This document shows, piece by piece, positions 6,833-15,456 of a DNA stretch of 39,867 bases. The notes under the pieces were generated by a model. It did no database searches, had not been told where the DNA came from, and was given only the letters and a program-made list of their open reading frames with translations. Source of the stretch: Saprospiraceae bacterium. Lineage in GTDB: Bacteria; Bacteroidota; Bacteroidia; Chitinophagales; Saprospiraceae. Each line of letters begins with the position of its first letter. Positions within the stretch are counted from its first letter, which is position 1. The stretch is taken from the NCBI GenBank assembly GCA_022844265.1, contig JALHMA010000010.1, positions 1 through 39,867 of the forward strand. Reading direction: 5' to 3'. Both the position numbers and the translations under genes were made by a program.

Positions 6833-8932
6833 CTAAAAGAACCTGCTCCTCGTATCCTTGATGTCTGCGGCTTTTTTCATGGCATTCATCAGGTTGAGGC
6901 GCACATTGGTTACGTTGGTGGAAAGCACCTGGCGGCGGTACTGGGTCAGTTCAGCCGGAATTTGAGGCTGCGAGACATCGCTCACCGGCGACACGACAAA
7001 AACGCCGCTATTGCCGGTTATCGGAGCGCTCACAGTGCCTTTAGGCGTTGAGAAAACAGTGCCGATAACGCGGGGTTCTCCACCTGTTTGATTCATGGTG
7101 GCGCCGCTCACAGTATCTACTTTCACGCCCCACTGGGTAGCGATGGCAGTCAGATCTGTCTGGTTTTGCAACTTAGCTTTCAGAATTTCTCCTTTTTTGC
7201 GGTTTCTTACTTTGAGTTCCGCTTCAGGCATGGTCTTTAAGGTAGCCACAGAAGCAGAACCTTTGGGCGCGATGCTTTTCAGGGCAACCACCACATATTT
7301 GCTATCAAAATAGCCGCCTGAAGCGTCGCGGAAAGAGAACACTTCCGGGCTTACAGCGCCTGTTTTCGTTTTTTCATTGAACACCCACTGAATGATATTC
7401 CGGGCATCGTCGCCGCTACCCAGCATACCCAGCGCATAATCGTTGGCTTCCAGCGCAGGAGAAGATTGCAGCGTCAGGCTCTGCTGGCCGGTATTGGTAG
7501 TCAGGGCATCCAGCGTTTTAGATTGCTGAATCAGCGCTTCCGCGCGTTCTTTGGCAGCCAACTGGGTTTCTTTGCCCGGTTCGATGCGCTGGCTCAGATA
7601 CACCGCCTTTACACCAGTATTGTTGTTGATGAATTTTTTGCCGGTAATTTCAATCAGGTGCCAGCCGAACTGGGTGGCTACCTTGTACAGTTTGCCCTGC
7701 TCGCCGGTATAAAAACAAACGTTGTTGAATTCGGGTACCATCATGCCCGCTGCAAACCAGCCCAGATCGCCGCCTTTAGCGCCGGAACCGGAATCCGCAC
7801 TGTTTTTTATAGCCAATGAATCGAAACGGGCTTTGCCTGTTTTGATGAGCGTCATAAAGCTGTCAATACTTTGCTCAGAAACCATGTTTGGCTCCCGAAC
7901 CAGGATGTGGCGTGCACGGACAGAATCGGGAATCGTTTTGCGGTCGAGGATTTTGGCAATATTCCAAACGCCACCGTCCAGATAAGGGCCTACCACGGCG
8001 CCCAAAGGAAGGCGCAACAGCGTATCGGCAATAACCGGCGGCAAATCTGCCTTTAAGCGGTAGGTCGGATCGTATACACCGTCATTGGTTGTTACAAAAG
8101 CAGAATCGCTGGCGGCTGTGCGCAGGCCTTCTACCAATTTGTTCACGGCATTCTGCGCAGAAGCGGTGTCGGCAGCAGTTGGGATCACATCGATCGATAC
8201 ATAGGCAGCGATGCGCTTTTCTTCCTGCTGGTCATAGAAGCGCGGATTTTCTTTCAAAAATGCTTCGTAGTCCGCATCGGTCAGCACTGCTTCATCGGCA
8301 GTCACTTTGTCATAAGCAACACGTACGGAAGTGTAGTCGACCCGCTGATTGACTTCGTTGAAAGCCATTTCAGCCGACCAGGTGGGTGCGTAGATACCTT
8401 TGAGCACCAAGCCGGTCAACTTATCTTCAAGTCTTTTTTTGATAATTTCTTTTTCCTGGGTAGACCAGTAAGCGCGGTTGGTCGGATCGGTGAATTGTCC
8501 CGATTCGATCGCGGTTTTAATGCCGGAAAGTGTAGCGCGGTTGGGCTGTCCATCTTCGCCTTTAAAACGCTCGGCAATAATGGGGCTGAGGTAAGTACCG
8601 AACTCCAGTTCCAGCAATTCGTCCTTGCTCACACCTAAACCTATTTCTTCCGCTTCCTGAAGAACGAGCGCGTTCTCCACAAAATAATTCCAGACCTGCG
8701 AACGAACCTGGTAGGTGTTTCCCTGTGCATTGGAATACACTAGTTTTTCGTAGGAGTCAAATTCCGAGCGCTTGATTTCCTCGCCATTCACCTTGCCAAG
8801 CATATTCACATCCCCTGCAGAATAATTACTTGTGTTCTGCATAACGTCCATCAGGATAAAACCACCGAGTGCCAATACCATGACGACGATGAGAATCCAT
8901 CCATTCTTCCGAATCGTACCGATTAAAGCCAT
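6833..8932 (-). CDS. ppiD: Periplasmic chaperone / peptidyl-prolyl isomerase (PpiD/SurA type)
   Basis: 699 residues. An N-terminal cytoplasmic tip (MALIGTIRKNG) is followed by one membrane anchor (about residues 11-30, WILIVVMVLALGGFILMDVM), then a SurA-N-like chaperone region (about 45-230) and one parvulin-type PPIC domain (about 338-435, from RARHILVREP through GGDLGWFAAGMMVPEF to FGWHLIEITG). A long C-terminal part completes the protein; in this phylum PpiD-like proteins of about 700 residues are usual. The expected role is assisting outer-membrane protein folding at the inner-membrane periplasmic face. It is expressed alone from a recognisable promoter just upstream and ends 3 nt from a heptamer repeat. 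Confidence 0.9.
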   Translation of the reverse strand: MALIGTIRKNGWILIVVMVLALGGFILMDVMQNTSNYSAGDVNMLGKVNGEEIKRSEFDSYEKLVYSNAQGNTYQVRSQVWNYFVENALVLQEAEEIGLGVSKDELLELEFGTYLSPIIAERFKGEDGQPNRATLSGIKTAIESGQFTDPTNRAYWSTQEKEIIKKRLEDKLTGLVLKGIYAPTWSAEMAFNEVNQRVDYTSVRVAYDKVTADEAVLTDADYEAFLKENPRFYDQQEEKRIAAYVSIDVIPTAADTASAQNAVNKLVEGLRTAASDSAFVTTNDGVYDPTYRLKADLPPVIADTLLRLPLGAVVGPYLDGGVWNIAKILDRKTIPDSVRARHILVREPNMVSEQSIDSFMTLIKTGKARFDSLAIKNSADSGSGAKGGDLGWFAAGMMVPEFNNVCFYTGEQGKLYKVATQFGWHLIEITGKKFINNNTGVKAVYLSQRIEPGKETQLAAKERAEALIQQSKTLDALTTNTGQQSLTLQSSPALEANDYALGMLGSGDDARNIIQWVFNEKTKTGAVSPEVFSFRDASGGYFDSKYVVVALKSIAPKGSASVATLKTMPEAELKVRNRKKGEILKAKLQNQTDLTAIATQWGVKVDTVSGATMNQTGGEPRVIGTVFSTPKGTVSAPITGNSGVFVVSPVSDVSQPQIPAELTQYRRQVLSTNVTNVRLNLMNAMKKAADIKDTRSRFF

Positions 8933-8968
8933 TGTAATGTAATTAGTTGAAAATCAGAATTTTAAATA

Positions 8969-8997
8969 CAAATTTAAGGCAGCTTCCAAAAAAGCAA
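8969..8997 (-). promoter_or_regulatory. Promoter of ppiD
   Basis: On the minus strand, TTG (8995-8997), an 18-nt spacer, then TAAATTTG (8969-8976). This matches the Bacteroidota sigma consensus TTG/TAnnTTTG and lies about 40 nt upstream of the ppiD start. Confidence 0.6.
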
Positions 8998-9022
8998 CCG
9001 CAAAGGTAAATGTTCGGCATGG

Positions 9023-9045
9023 AAAAAATGAAACAATTTTCATTT
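9023..9045 (-). terminator. Weak hairpin overlapping the metG stop
   Basis: An 8-bp AT-rich stem (AAATGAAA with TTTCATTT) with a 4-nt loop, followed on the minus strand by a short U-tract. The metG stop codon lies inside the stem. The stem is weak, so this is tentative. Confidence 0.35.
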
Positions 9046-11178
9046 TACTCCGAAACCGTTCGGCCAGCCTGTCGCGGGACTGACAAAACTCAGTTTGCCT
9101 TCCTCATTTTCGGCCATCAGGATCATGCCTTGCGACTCGACGCCCATCATTGGGCGGGGCGCCAGGTTGGCCAAAACCAGCACTTGCTGACCGACGACTT
9201 CTTCAGGACTGAAATGTTCGGCGATGCCGGACAGAATGGTTCGGGTTTCAAAACCCAGGTCGACGCTCAGTTTGAGCAGTTTTTTGGATTTCTCCATTTT
9301 TTCCGCCGTCAGGATTTTGCCGGTGCGGATGTCCATTTTAGCAAAATCGTCGTATTGAATGGTGTCTTTCATGGGTTCGTATGTCGTTTTTTCAGCAGCA
9401 GACGCGGTTGCCGGGGCGCCTCCCCCGAGTTTGGCGATTTGCGCTTCGATGACCTCGTCGGGAATGCGGCTGAAGAGGTGCTCCGATTGTCCGAGCGCAT
9501 GGTTAGGCAATACGATGGGGTTGCCTTCCACCAGTTCGTTGAGGATAGCCAGCAGGTCGCCTTTATCGCGCAACAGGCCCAGGTTGAGCATTTTGCGCAG
9601 GCGATTGGCGGAAAACGGCAGGAAAGGCCGGATCGCGACGGACAGCACGGCCACGTATTGCAGCGCCAGGTTGAGCACAACCTTGACGGTTTCGGGTGTG
9701 TCTTTTACGGTTTTCCAGGGTTCGTTGAACTGGAGCAGGGCATTGCCGGCGCCGGAAATTTCCATCACAATGCGCAGGGCTTCCCGGAAATTGAAACGTT
9801 CGATTTCTGTGCCCATTTCCCGTAACTTGCCATACAGCAGCGACAATTCCTGGTCGTAGGAGCCGGTTTTGTCCGTTTCCCAGCCGCTTTTAAAATCCAG
9901 GTCGGGATTGATAGCAGGCACGATGCCGGCGTAGTATTTGTGCGATAAGACCAGCACGCGGTTGACGAAATTGGCGAGGTTGTTCACCAGTTCGTTGTTG
10001 TTGGTTTCCTGAAAACCTTTCCAGGTGAACTCGCTGTCCGCCTGTTCGGGCATTTTTTTCACCATATTGTAGCGCAGCGCATCTTCCTGACCTTTGAATT
10101 CTGCACAATATTCATGCACCCACACCGCCCAGTTTTTGGAGGTGCTCAGTTTACGGCCTTCGAGGTTCAGAAACTGGTTGGCGGGCACATTCACCGGCAG
10201 GATGTAGTCGCCGTGCGCTTTCAGAATGGCAGGAAAAATGAGGCAGTGGAAGACGATATTGTCCTTGCCGATAAAATGCACCAGTGCGGTATCATCGTTT
10301 TTCCAGTAGGTTTCCCAGTCTTTGCCGTTGTCGAGCGCCCATTGCCTGGTAGCCGAAATATAACCGATGGGAGCATCCAGCCAGACGTACAGTTTTTTGC
10401 CTTCCGCGCCGGGAATCTCCTGCGGCACATCCACACCCCAGTCGAGGTCGCGGGTCATGGCGCGGGGTTGCAGGCCCTGGTCGAGCCAGGAATTGCACTG
10501 CCCGAGCACATGGTTTTTCCAATCTGCCGGATTGTGGAGTTGTTTGCCATCGGCTACGCCGGTGTTGATCCATTCGCGCAGCCAGGCCTCGTGCTGATCG
10601 AGCCGCAGGAACCAGTGTTTGGTCGGGCGTTTGACCGGTACGGAGCCGCTGAGCATAGATTTGGGGTCGATGAGATCGGTAGGACTGAGTGCGGAGCCGC
10701 ATTTTTCGCACTGGTCGCCATAAGCCTCCGGGTTGGCGCAAACCGGGCAGGTACCCACAATGTAGCGGTCGGCGAGAAACTGCCCGGCCACTTCATCGAA
10801 GTATTGTTCGGTGGTTTCTTCCAGAAAAGCGCCTTTTTGGAGCAGTTTTCGGAAAAAATCCTGCGAAGTCTCGTGGTGAATCGGCGCGCTGGTGCGGTGG
10901 TAAATATCAAAATCGATCCCAATTTTTTCAAACGTGTCTTTCAATACGGTATGGTACTGATCGACAACAGCCTGGGGTGTCGTGCCTTCTTTGCGGGCTT
11001 TGACGGTGATGGCCGCGCCATGCTCGTCGGAACCGCATACAAAAACAACCTCGCGCCCCATGAGTCGCAGGTAGCGCACATAAATATCGGCAGGCAAATA
11101 CGCCCCGGCCAGGTGCCCGATGTGTAAGGGGCCGTTGGCATAAGGCAGGGCTGCGGTAACTAAATATCTTTTTTTCAC
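9040..11178 (-). CDS. metG: Methionyl-tRNA synthetase with C-terminal tRNA-binding domain
   Basis: Charges tRNA-Met in the cytosol; 712 residues, a full-length homodimer-type enzyme. The catalytic domain shows LPYANGPLHIGHLAGAY with HIGH at 19-22, the zinc knuckle CPVC...CEKC (Cys144, 147, 157, 160), and KLSTS at 343-347 in the place of KMSKS, the usual form in this phylum. The anticodon-binding helical region follows (about 390-560). After a linker, an EMAPII-like OB domain (about 605-712, DDFAKMDIRTGKILTAEKM) ends the protein. The start codon is GTG (11176-11178) and no ATG is available nearby. A TACTTTTG element lies upstream. Confidence 0.96.
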   Translation of the reverse strand: MKKRYLVTAALPYANGPLHIGHLAGAYLPADIYVRYLRLMGREVVFVCGSDEHGAAITVKARKEGTTPQAVVDQYHTVLKDTFEKIGIDFDIYHRTSAPIHHETSQDFFRKLLQKGAFLEETTEQYFDEVAGQFLADRYIVGTCPVCANPEAYGDQCEKCGSALSPTDLIDPKSMLSGSVPVKRPTKHWFLRLDQHEAWLREWINTGVADGKQLHNPADWKNHVLGQCNSWLDQGLQPRAMTRDLDWGVDVPQEIPGAEGKKLYVWLDAPIGYISATRQWALDNGKDWETYWKNDDTALVHFIGKDNIVFHCLIFPAILKAHGDYILPVNVPANQFLNLEGRKLSTSKNWAVWVHEYCAEFKGQEDALRYNMVKKMPEQADSEFTWKGFQETNNNELVNNLANFVNRVLVLSHKYYAGIVPAINPDLDFKSGWETDKTGSYDQELSLLYGKLREMGTEIERFNFREALRIVMEISGAGNALLQFNEPWKTVKDTPETVKVVLNLALQYVAVLSVAIRPFLPFSANRLRKMLNLGLLRDKGDLLAILNELVEGNPIVLPNHALGQSEHLFSRIPDEVIEAQIAKLGGGAPATASAAEKTTYEPMKDTIQYDDFAKMDIRTGKILTAEKMEKSKKLLKLSVDLGFETRTILSGIAEHFSPEEVVGQQVLVLANLAPRPMMGVESQGMILMAENEEGKLSFVSPATGWPNGFGVK

Positions 11179-11226
11179 AGATGGTATATTGATGGCGCGC
11201 CTTAAAAGTCATTTAAAAAAGCGGCG

Positions 11227-11234
11227 CAAAAGTA
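11227..11234 (-). promoter_or_regulatory. Candidate -7 promoter element of metG
   Basis: TACTTTTG on the minus strand, about 50 nt upstream of the GTG start, fits TAnnTTTG. The flanking TACTTTTGCGCC also occurs at 30520 and, in part, at 12197 (TACTTTTGCCC). No convincing -33 TTG was found. Confidence 0.5.
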
Positions 11235-11291
11235 AGATGTGGTAATGGGAAAATGATTTAAAAAGTTCATTGCAGCAGGAATATCGTTGGG

Positions 11292-11367
11292 GTTTGAGAG
11301 GTTTGATGGTTTGTGGTGGTAACTCATGGCTTTACGTTACCACTACAAACCATCAAACCTCTCAAAC
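11292..11367. repeat. Intergenic hairpin with GGTTTGA units (locus 4) in a divergent gap
   Basis: Arms 11292-11323 and 11336-11367 (32 bp) have one mismatch, around a 12-nt loop TCATGGCTTTAC. The loop is the reverse complement, with one change, of the loop at 12069-12080, so the two elements are the same type in opposite orientation. It lies between the divergent metG and 11606 genes, upstream of both. The rest of the 427-bp gap holds the two candidate promoters and nothing else I recognise. Confidence 0.9.
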
Positions 11368-11554
11368 CATCAAATTAAGGCACAGTTGTTGTAAAAGACA
11401 ATGTCGTCTACCCGTCAAAAGTATATTATCAGGCAGCGTGGATGAAATTCTTTTTCTATTTGTAACATTTTCATTTTACTCCAAGTAGCCTTAAAGTGAT
11501 GTTTTCCATTCATACCGGGCGCCAAAAAAAATATGGCGGTTTGGATGAAAAAAC

Positions 11555-11562
11555 TATATTTG
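11555..11562 (+). promoter_or_regulatory. Candidate -7 promoter element of the 11606 gene
   Basis: TATATTTG, an exact TAnnTTTG match, lies 43 nt upstream of the ATG. No TTG at the expected -33 spacing. Confidence 0.45.
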
Positions 11563-11605
11563 CCATAGAATTACCGATAAGAAACAAACACTTAATCACA
11601 TTGTA

Positions 11606-12031
11606 ATGAATCCGATGATAATCAATCGGCAAGATGGTAACATTCTTGCTACCCAGAACGTATCTATTTCAGCCATAGTTGTGTTGGGAAATCCGCGTAA
11701 TGCAGATTGCAGCCAGCATGGTATTTGTCGCATCGACACGTCTGTTGCGCCACCTTGTGATTGCCGTCACCAGACCAAAGCCTGGCTGAGTGTGCCATCC
11801 CCGGGCGTTGTCCGGCTCGTGTTCGAATATGCCGCCATGCAGGAGGCTTCCGTGGAATATTTTTTCCAGAACAGTCATTTCCTGGTACAATCAGGCTACA
11901 TGCTCCCTGCCAATGTTGCGGAAAAATTAGGCCTGCCGGGCGAACTCCTGCTGATCGAGCCGGGTGAATATCCGATTTTTCGGTATGCGGGTTTTTTGGA
12001 AATTACTTTTCAGGGTGGTTTGATGGGTTGA
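11606..12031 (+). CDS. Small protein of unknown function with a Cys cluster
   Basis: 141 residues; I do not recognise the family. Cysteines cluster near the N-terminal third: DCSQHGICRID then PPCDCRH. The remainder reads as mixed alpha/beta with no signal peptide or membrane segment (VVRLVFEYAAMQEASVEYFF, then MLPANVAEKLGLPGELLLIEPGEYPIF). CxxxxxC plus CxC could bind a metal, which is only an inference from spacing. The last codons (GGT GGT TTG ATG GGT TGA) are written in the same GGTTTGATGG words as the adjacent hairpin, so the C-terminus and stop appear to come from the repeat. It may be transcribed with malQ, 209 bp downstream, though malQ has its own candidate promoter. Confidence 0.6.
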   Translation: MNPMIINRQDGNILATQNVSISAIVVLGNPRNADCSQHGICRIDTSVAPPCDCRHQTKAWLSVPSPGVVRLVFEYAAMQEASVEYFFQNSHFLVQSGYMLPANVAEKLGLPGELLLIEPGEYPIFRYAGFLEITFQGGLMG

Positions 12032-12153
12032 GAAAGGTTTGATAGGTTTGATGGTTTGAGGTGGTAACGTAAAGCCAAGAGTTACCACCTCAAACCATCA
12101 AACCATCAAACCTCCCTTCAAACCATCAAACTACCTCAAACCTCCACAAACCT
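12013..12153. repeat. Intergenic hairpin with GGTTTGATGG units (locus 5)
   Basis: Arms 12035-12068 and 12081-12113 pair completely apart from one bulged base, around the 12-nt loop GTAAAGCCAAGA. More single-sided CAAACCATC units continue to about 12153, and the first repeat words begin inside the upstream coding sequence (from about 12013). It is the mirror image of locus 4. It lies between two rightward genes. Confidence 0.9.
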
Positions 12154-12196
12154 TCTTTTTAGGACATTGCCATTCAACTAATATCGCCGGGCTACT

Positions 12197-12204
12197 TACT
12201 TTTG
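12197..12204 (+). promoter_or_regulatory. Candidate -7 promoter element of malQ
   Basis: TACTTTTG lies 36 nt upstream of the malQ ATG. The short leader that would follow contains a 7-bp hairpin (TTCGCGG with CCGCGAA, about 12209-12234) that ends near the start codon and could limit ribosome access. No matching -33. Confidence 0.4.
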
Positions 12205-12240
12205 CCCTTTCGCGGATAAACCACCCCGCGAAGGCATCGT

Positions 12241-14922
12241 ATGAAAGTCCACTTTATCCTGCGTTATCACACCCGCATAGGCGAAAATTGTCTCATCAGT
12301 TTCGGTCAGGAGTCGCCACAATTGCTTACTTACCTGAATGAAGACCTCTGGCACGGGGTTTTTGAAATAGATTCGAAAAAATACCCGACGCTTTTTTACC
12401 AATACCATTTTCAGGCGAAAAACGGCGCACTGACAAGCGAATGGGAAACGGAACGGCTGCTCGACCTTTCAGACAAAACGATGGATTACCAGGAGGTAGT
12501 CGATTACTGGAACCCGGCAGGGGCTATCGAAAACACTTTCCTGACGCAACCTTTCCAGAATATTTTCAACCCTGCGCCGGCTGCCGCTCCAACGCCAGGC
12601 AGCAAACAAGCATTCTCCCACGTATTTAAAGTAAAAGCACCGCTGGTACAGGCCGGTCAATCTGTATGCCTGCTGGGGCATGGCGCCGCACTCCGGGCCT
12701 GGGATACCGCCGCACCCCTGGTACTGAAAAGGGATGGCAACTGGTGGACGATCCGCCTGGATCTCACACAGGAGGATTTTCCGTTGGGATATAAATACGG
12801 CATCTGGGATCATACCGGCAATCGCTTTTTGGGTTTTGAAACGGGTAATAACCGGACGCTCTACGCGCCTTCCGCAGGGCAGAAAAAACACCTCATTACT
12901 TTACACGACGGGTTTATGCGTATGCCCAACAACACCTGGAAAGGCGCCGGCGTGGCCATTCCGGTGTTCAGCCTGCGCAGCAAAAAAAGTTGGGGTATCG
13001 GGGAGTTTACCGATTTGCCTTTGCTGGCAGACTGGGCGAAATCGGTCGGCCTGAAAATGATCCAGTTGTTGCCCATCAACGATACGACCGCGACGCATAC
13101 CTGGACGGATTCATACCCGTATTCCGCTATTTCCGCTTTTGCCCTGCACCCGATTTTCCTGAATGTGGAGCAATTGGCCGGCAAAGAACACGCTGCCCTG
13201 CTAAAGCCTTATTTAAAACAGCAAAAAGCCCTGAATGCACTGGAAGCCGTTGATTATGAAGCGGTTCTACAATTAAAATGGGATATAATCCGCCAGTTGT
13301 ACGACCTGCTGAAAGCGGACTGGCTGAAAGACAAGGATTACGCAACCTATTATGCCGCCAACAAGGACTGGCTGGCACCGTACGCTGCTTTCTGCTGGCT
13401 GCGCGACGTGAATGGCACCGCCGATTTTAACAAGTGGTCGTCCCATTCGGTGTATAAAAGTAAAGCGATCGAAAAACTCCTGACGCCCGGTTCCGAACAC
13501 GCCGATCAGATCGGACTGCACCTTTTTGTGCAGTGGCAGCTCCACCTGCAACTGAAATCCGCTACCGACTATTGCCATCAAAAAGGATTGGCTGTGAAAG
13601 GTGATATCCCGATCGGCATTTATCGCCACAGCTGCGATGCCTGGATGGCGCCCGACCTATACAACATGGATCAGCAGGCCGGCGCGCCGCCCGACGATTT
13701 TGCGGAAAAAGGCCAGAACTGGGGTTTCCCAACCTACAACTGGGAACGCATGAAAAAAGACGGCTTCGCCTGGTGGAAACAACGCTTCGAACAAATGAGC
13801 CTCTATTTCGATGCTTTCCGCATCGACCATATCCTGGGCTTTTTCCGTATCTGGAGTATCCCGGTGGATGCGGTGGAAGGTATTCTGGGGCAATTTGTAC
13901 CCGCTATTCCGGTGACGGAGCAGGAACTGCGCGAAGCAGGCATCGGCTTTAGTTATGAGCGCTTCTGCAAACCCTTTATCAACGAAAAAATACTGCTCGA
14001 TACGTTTGGCGCGGACGCGCACTGGGTTGCCGAAAACTGCCTGGAAGCGGTAAAAGGTGGCTTTGCACTGCGCCCGGCATTCGATACCCAGCGCAAAGTG
14101 GAGCAATATTTTAACACCCAAAAACCCGACGAACGCAACCAGCAGCTCCGCGACGGCTTGTTTTCGCTGATTTCAAATGTCATCATGTTGAGCGATGCAG
14201 ATGCCCAGACCGGCAACTGGAAAGGCGCTTTCCGTTTCGGCATCGAAAAAACAACGTCTTTTCAATACCTGCCGGAGGAAATAAAAGGGCCGCTCAGAGA
14301 CTTGTATGTCAACTATTTCTTCCGCCGGCAAGACGATTTCTGGCAAATACAGGCCATGGAAAAACTGCCCGCCCTCAAACGCAGCACCAATATGCTGATT
14401 TGTGGGGAAGACCTGGGTATGGTACCGAGTTGTGTGCCTGATGTAATGGAAGAACTGGGCATTCTGAGCCTCGAAATACAGCGGATGCCGAAAGCCTCCG
14501 GCGCTGCTTTTTTCCACCCGAAAGACGCGCCCTACCGCTCGGTGGTGACGCCCTCGACGCATGATATGAGCACCCTGCGCGGCTGGTGGGAGGAAGACCG
14601 CAACCTGTCGCAGCGCTTTTTTAATGAAATACTCGGCTACCAGGGCACAGCGCCTTATTTCTGCGAACACTGGGTCAATCGCTCCATTATTCTCCAGCAT
14701 TTTAATTCTCCGGCCATGTGGAGTATTTTCCAGTTGCAGGACCTGCTGGGCAGCGATGAAAAACTGCGCCGGCAAAACCCGCATGACGAACGAATTAATA
14801 TTCCCGCTATCGCCAAACACTACTGGCGCTACCGCATGCATTTCGGCCTGGAGGATTTGATGGCGGCTGAAAGGTTTAATGCAGATTTGAAGAAGATGGT
14901 CACCGAGAGTGGGAGGAGTTAG
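12241..14922 (+). CDS. malQ: 4-alpha-glucanotransferase (amylomaltase) with two N-terminal starch-binding domains, DPE2-like
   Basis: 893 residues, much longer than ordinary MalQ (about 500-700). Two CBM20-like domains come first (about 1-100 and 123-225; the second reads FSHVFKVKAPLVQAGQSVCLLGHGAALRAWD), then a GH77 catalytic domain from about 240. Catalytic residues are visible: nucleophile Asp529 in DAFRIDHILGFF, acid/base Glu723 in CGEDLGMVPSC, and Asp775 in STHDMSTLRGWW. This layout is that of plant cytosolic DPE2 and related bacterial enzymes, which move glucose between maltose and glycogen-like glucans (family knowledge). No signal peptide, so it acts in the cytosol. The stop codon TAG abuts the next repeat element. 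No other glycogen gene is nearby. Confidence 0.92.
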   Translation: MKVHFILRYHTRIGENCLISFGQESPQLLTYLNEDLWHGVFEIDSKKYPTLFYQYHFQAKNGALTSEWETERLLDLSDKTMDYQEVVDYWNPAGAIENTFLTQPFQNIFNPAPAAAPTPGSKQAFSHVFKVKAPLVQAGQSVCLLGHGAALRAWDTAAPLVLKRDGNWWTIRLDLTQEDFPLGYKYGIWDHTGNRFLGFETGNNRTLYAPSAGQKKHLITLHDGFMRMPNNTWKGAGVAIPVFSLRSKKSWGIGEFTDLPLLADWAKSVGLKMIQLLPINDTTATHTWTDSYPYSAISAFALHPIFLNVEQLAGKEHAALLKPYLKQQKALNALEAVDYEAVLQLKWDIIRQLYDLLKADWLKDKDYATYYAANKDWLAPYAAFCWLRDVNGTADFNKWSSHSVYKSKAIEKLLTPGSEHADQIGLHLFVQWQLHLQLKSATDYCHQKGLAVKGDIPIGIYRHSCDAWMAPDLYNMDQQAGAPPDDFAEKGQNWGFPTYNWERMKKDGFAWWKQRFEQMSLYFDAFRIDHILGFFRIWSIPVDAVEGILGQFVPAIPVTEQELREAGIGFSYERFCKPFINEKILLDTFGADAHWVAENCLEAVKGGFALRPAFDTQRKVEQYFNTQKPDERNQQLRDGLFSLISNVIMLSDADAQTGNWKGAFRFGIEKTTSFQYLPEEIKGPLRDLYVNYFFRRQDDFWQIQAMEKLPALKRSTNMLICGEDLGMVPSCVPDVMEELGILSLEIQRMPKASGAAFFHPKDAPYRSVVTPSTHDMSTLRGWWEEDRNLSQRFFNEILGYQGTAPYFCEHWVNRSIILQHFNSPAMWSIFQLQDLLGSDEKLRRQNPHDERINIPAIAKHYWRYRMHFGLEDLMAAERFNADLKKMVTESGRS

Positions 14923-15124
14923 TCCGAAGTGCGAAGTTGTCAGTGCGAAGTCCGTAGCAAGTCCGAAGTGCGAAGTCCGTAGCAAGTCCGAAGTGCGAAG
15001 TCATCAGTCATCAGTCCGTAGAGTACACCGTGGCAAGTTTTGGAATCCCAAGCATGAAACGGCACACTCTACGGACTTCGGACTGATGACTTCGCACTTC
15101 GGACTTGCTACGGACTTCGCACTA
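14920..15124. repeat. Intergenic heptamer hairpin between two convergent genes (locus 6)
   Basis: 58-bp arms at 14967-15024 and 15066-15123 are built of 7-bp words (AAGTCCG, AAGTGCG, CAGTCAT). The arms match except for two whole-heptamer exchanges. Extra left-side units reach back to the malQ stop. Both flanking stop codons are TAG and both lie at the outer edge of the element (14920-14922 and, on the other strand, 15122-15124). The inner end of the left arm contains CCGTAGAGTAC, shared with the loops at 23.9 and 28.6 kb. Confidence 0.92.
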
Positions 15125-15454
15125 ATACAACGAAGCTTTCCCCAAACACGCTCCAAACCCGATAATGCCCACCAGCAAACCGCTGAGCAGCATGGCCCTG
15201 CCGATGTGTTTCCGGGTGGTAAATAAGAGGATTGCCCCGCCAATCACATTGATACCGACCTGCACAACCAGCAGGAAAGCGTCGAAGATCAGACCGGCCA
15301 GTCCGGCTTCACTTCCGCCTTGGTCTATCAGACCGGAGAGGGTCATGTAAACGAGCATAATACCGAAATTGATGAGTACTACCTTTCCCAACGGCATGGG
15401 TGGCGGAGGGTCGAGCGGCGGGAGATCAGGTTGGTCGAGTGGATCAATGTACAT
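15122..15454 (-). CDS. Small three-helix membrane protein of unknown function
   Basis: 110 residues. A proline-rich N-terminus (DPLDQPDLPPLDPPPPMPLG) is followed by about three hydrophobic segments (VVLINFGIMLVYMTLSGLI, AGLIFDAFLLVVQVGINVIG and AMLLSGLLVGIIGFGACLG). I do not recognise a family. It is the last gene of a leftward cluster downstream of the radical SAM gene, separated by 131 bp that contain a repeat. The start ATG at 15454 is immediately preceded by AATAAC-type heptamers. Confidence 0.6.
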   Translation of the reverse strand: MYIDPLDQPDLPPLDPPPPMPLGKVVLINFGIMLVYMTLSGLIDQGGSEAGLAGLIFDAFLLVVQVGINVIGGAILLFTTRKHIGRAMLLSGLLVGIIGFGACLGKASLY

Positions 15455-15456
15455 GT

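Noticed and set aside
11292-12113. Insertion sequence or MITE with terminal inverted repeats
   Set aside because: No transposase frame lies between the mirror hairpins, no target-site duplication is visible, and the elements differ in sequence from gap to gap.
14920-15124. Repeated words at several loci suggested CRISPR arrays
   Set aside because: The units are contiguous 7-8-bp words with no regular unique spacers of 25-40 bp, and they form inverted arms. No cas genes are present.
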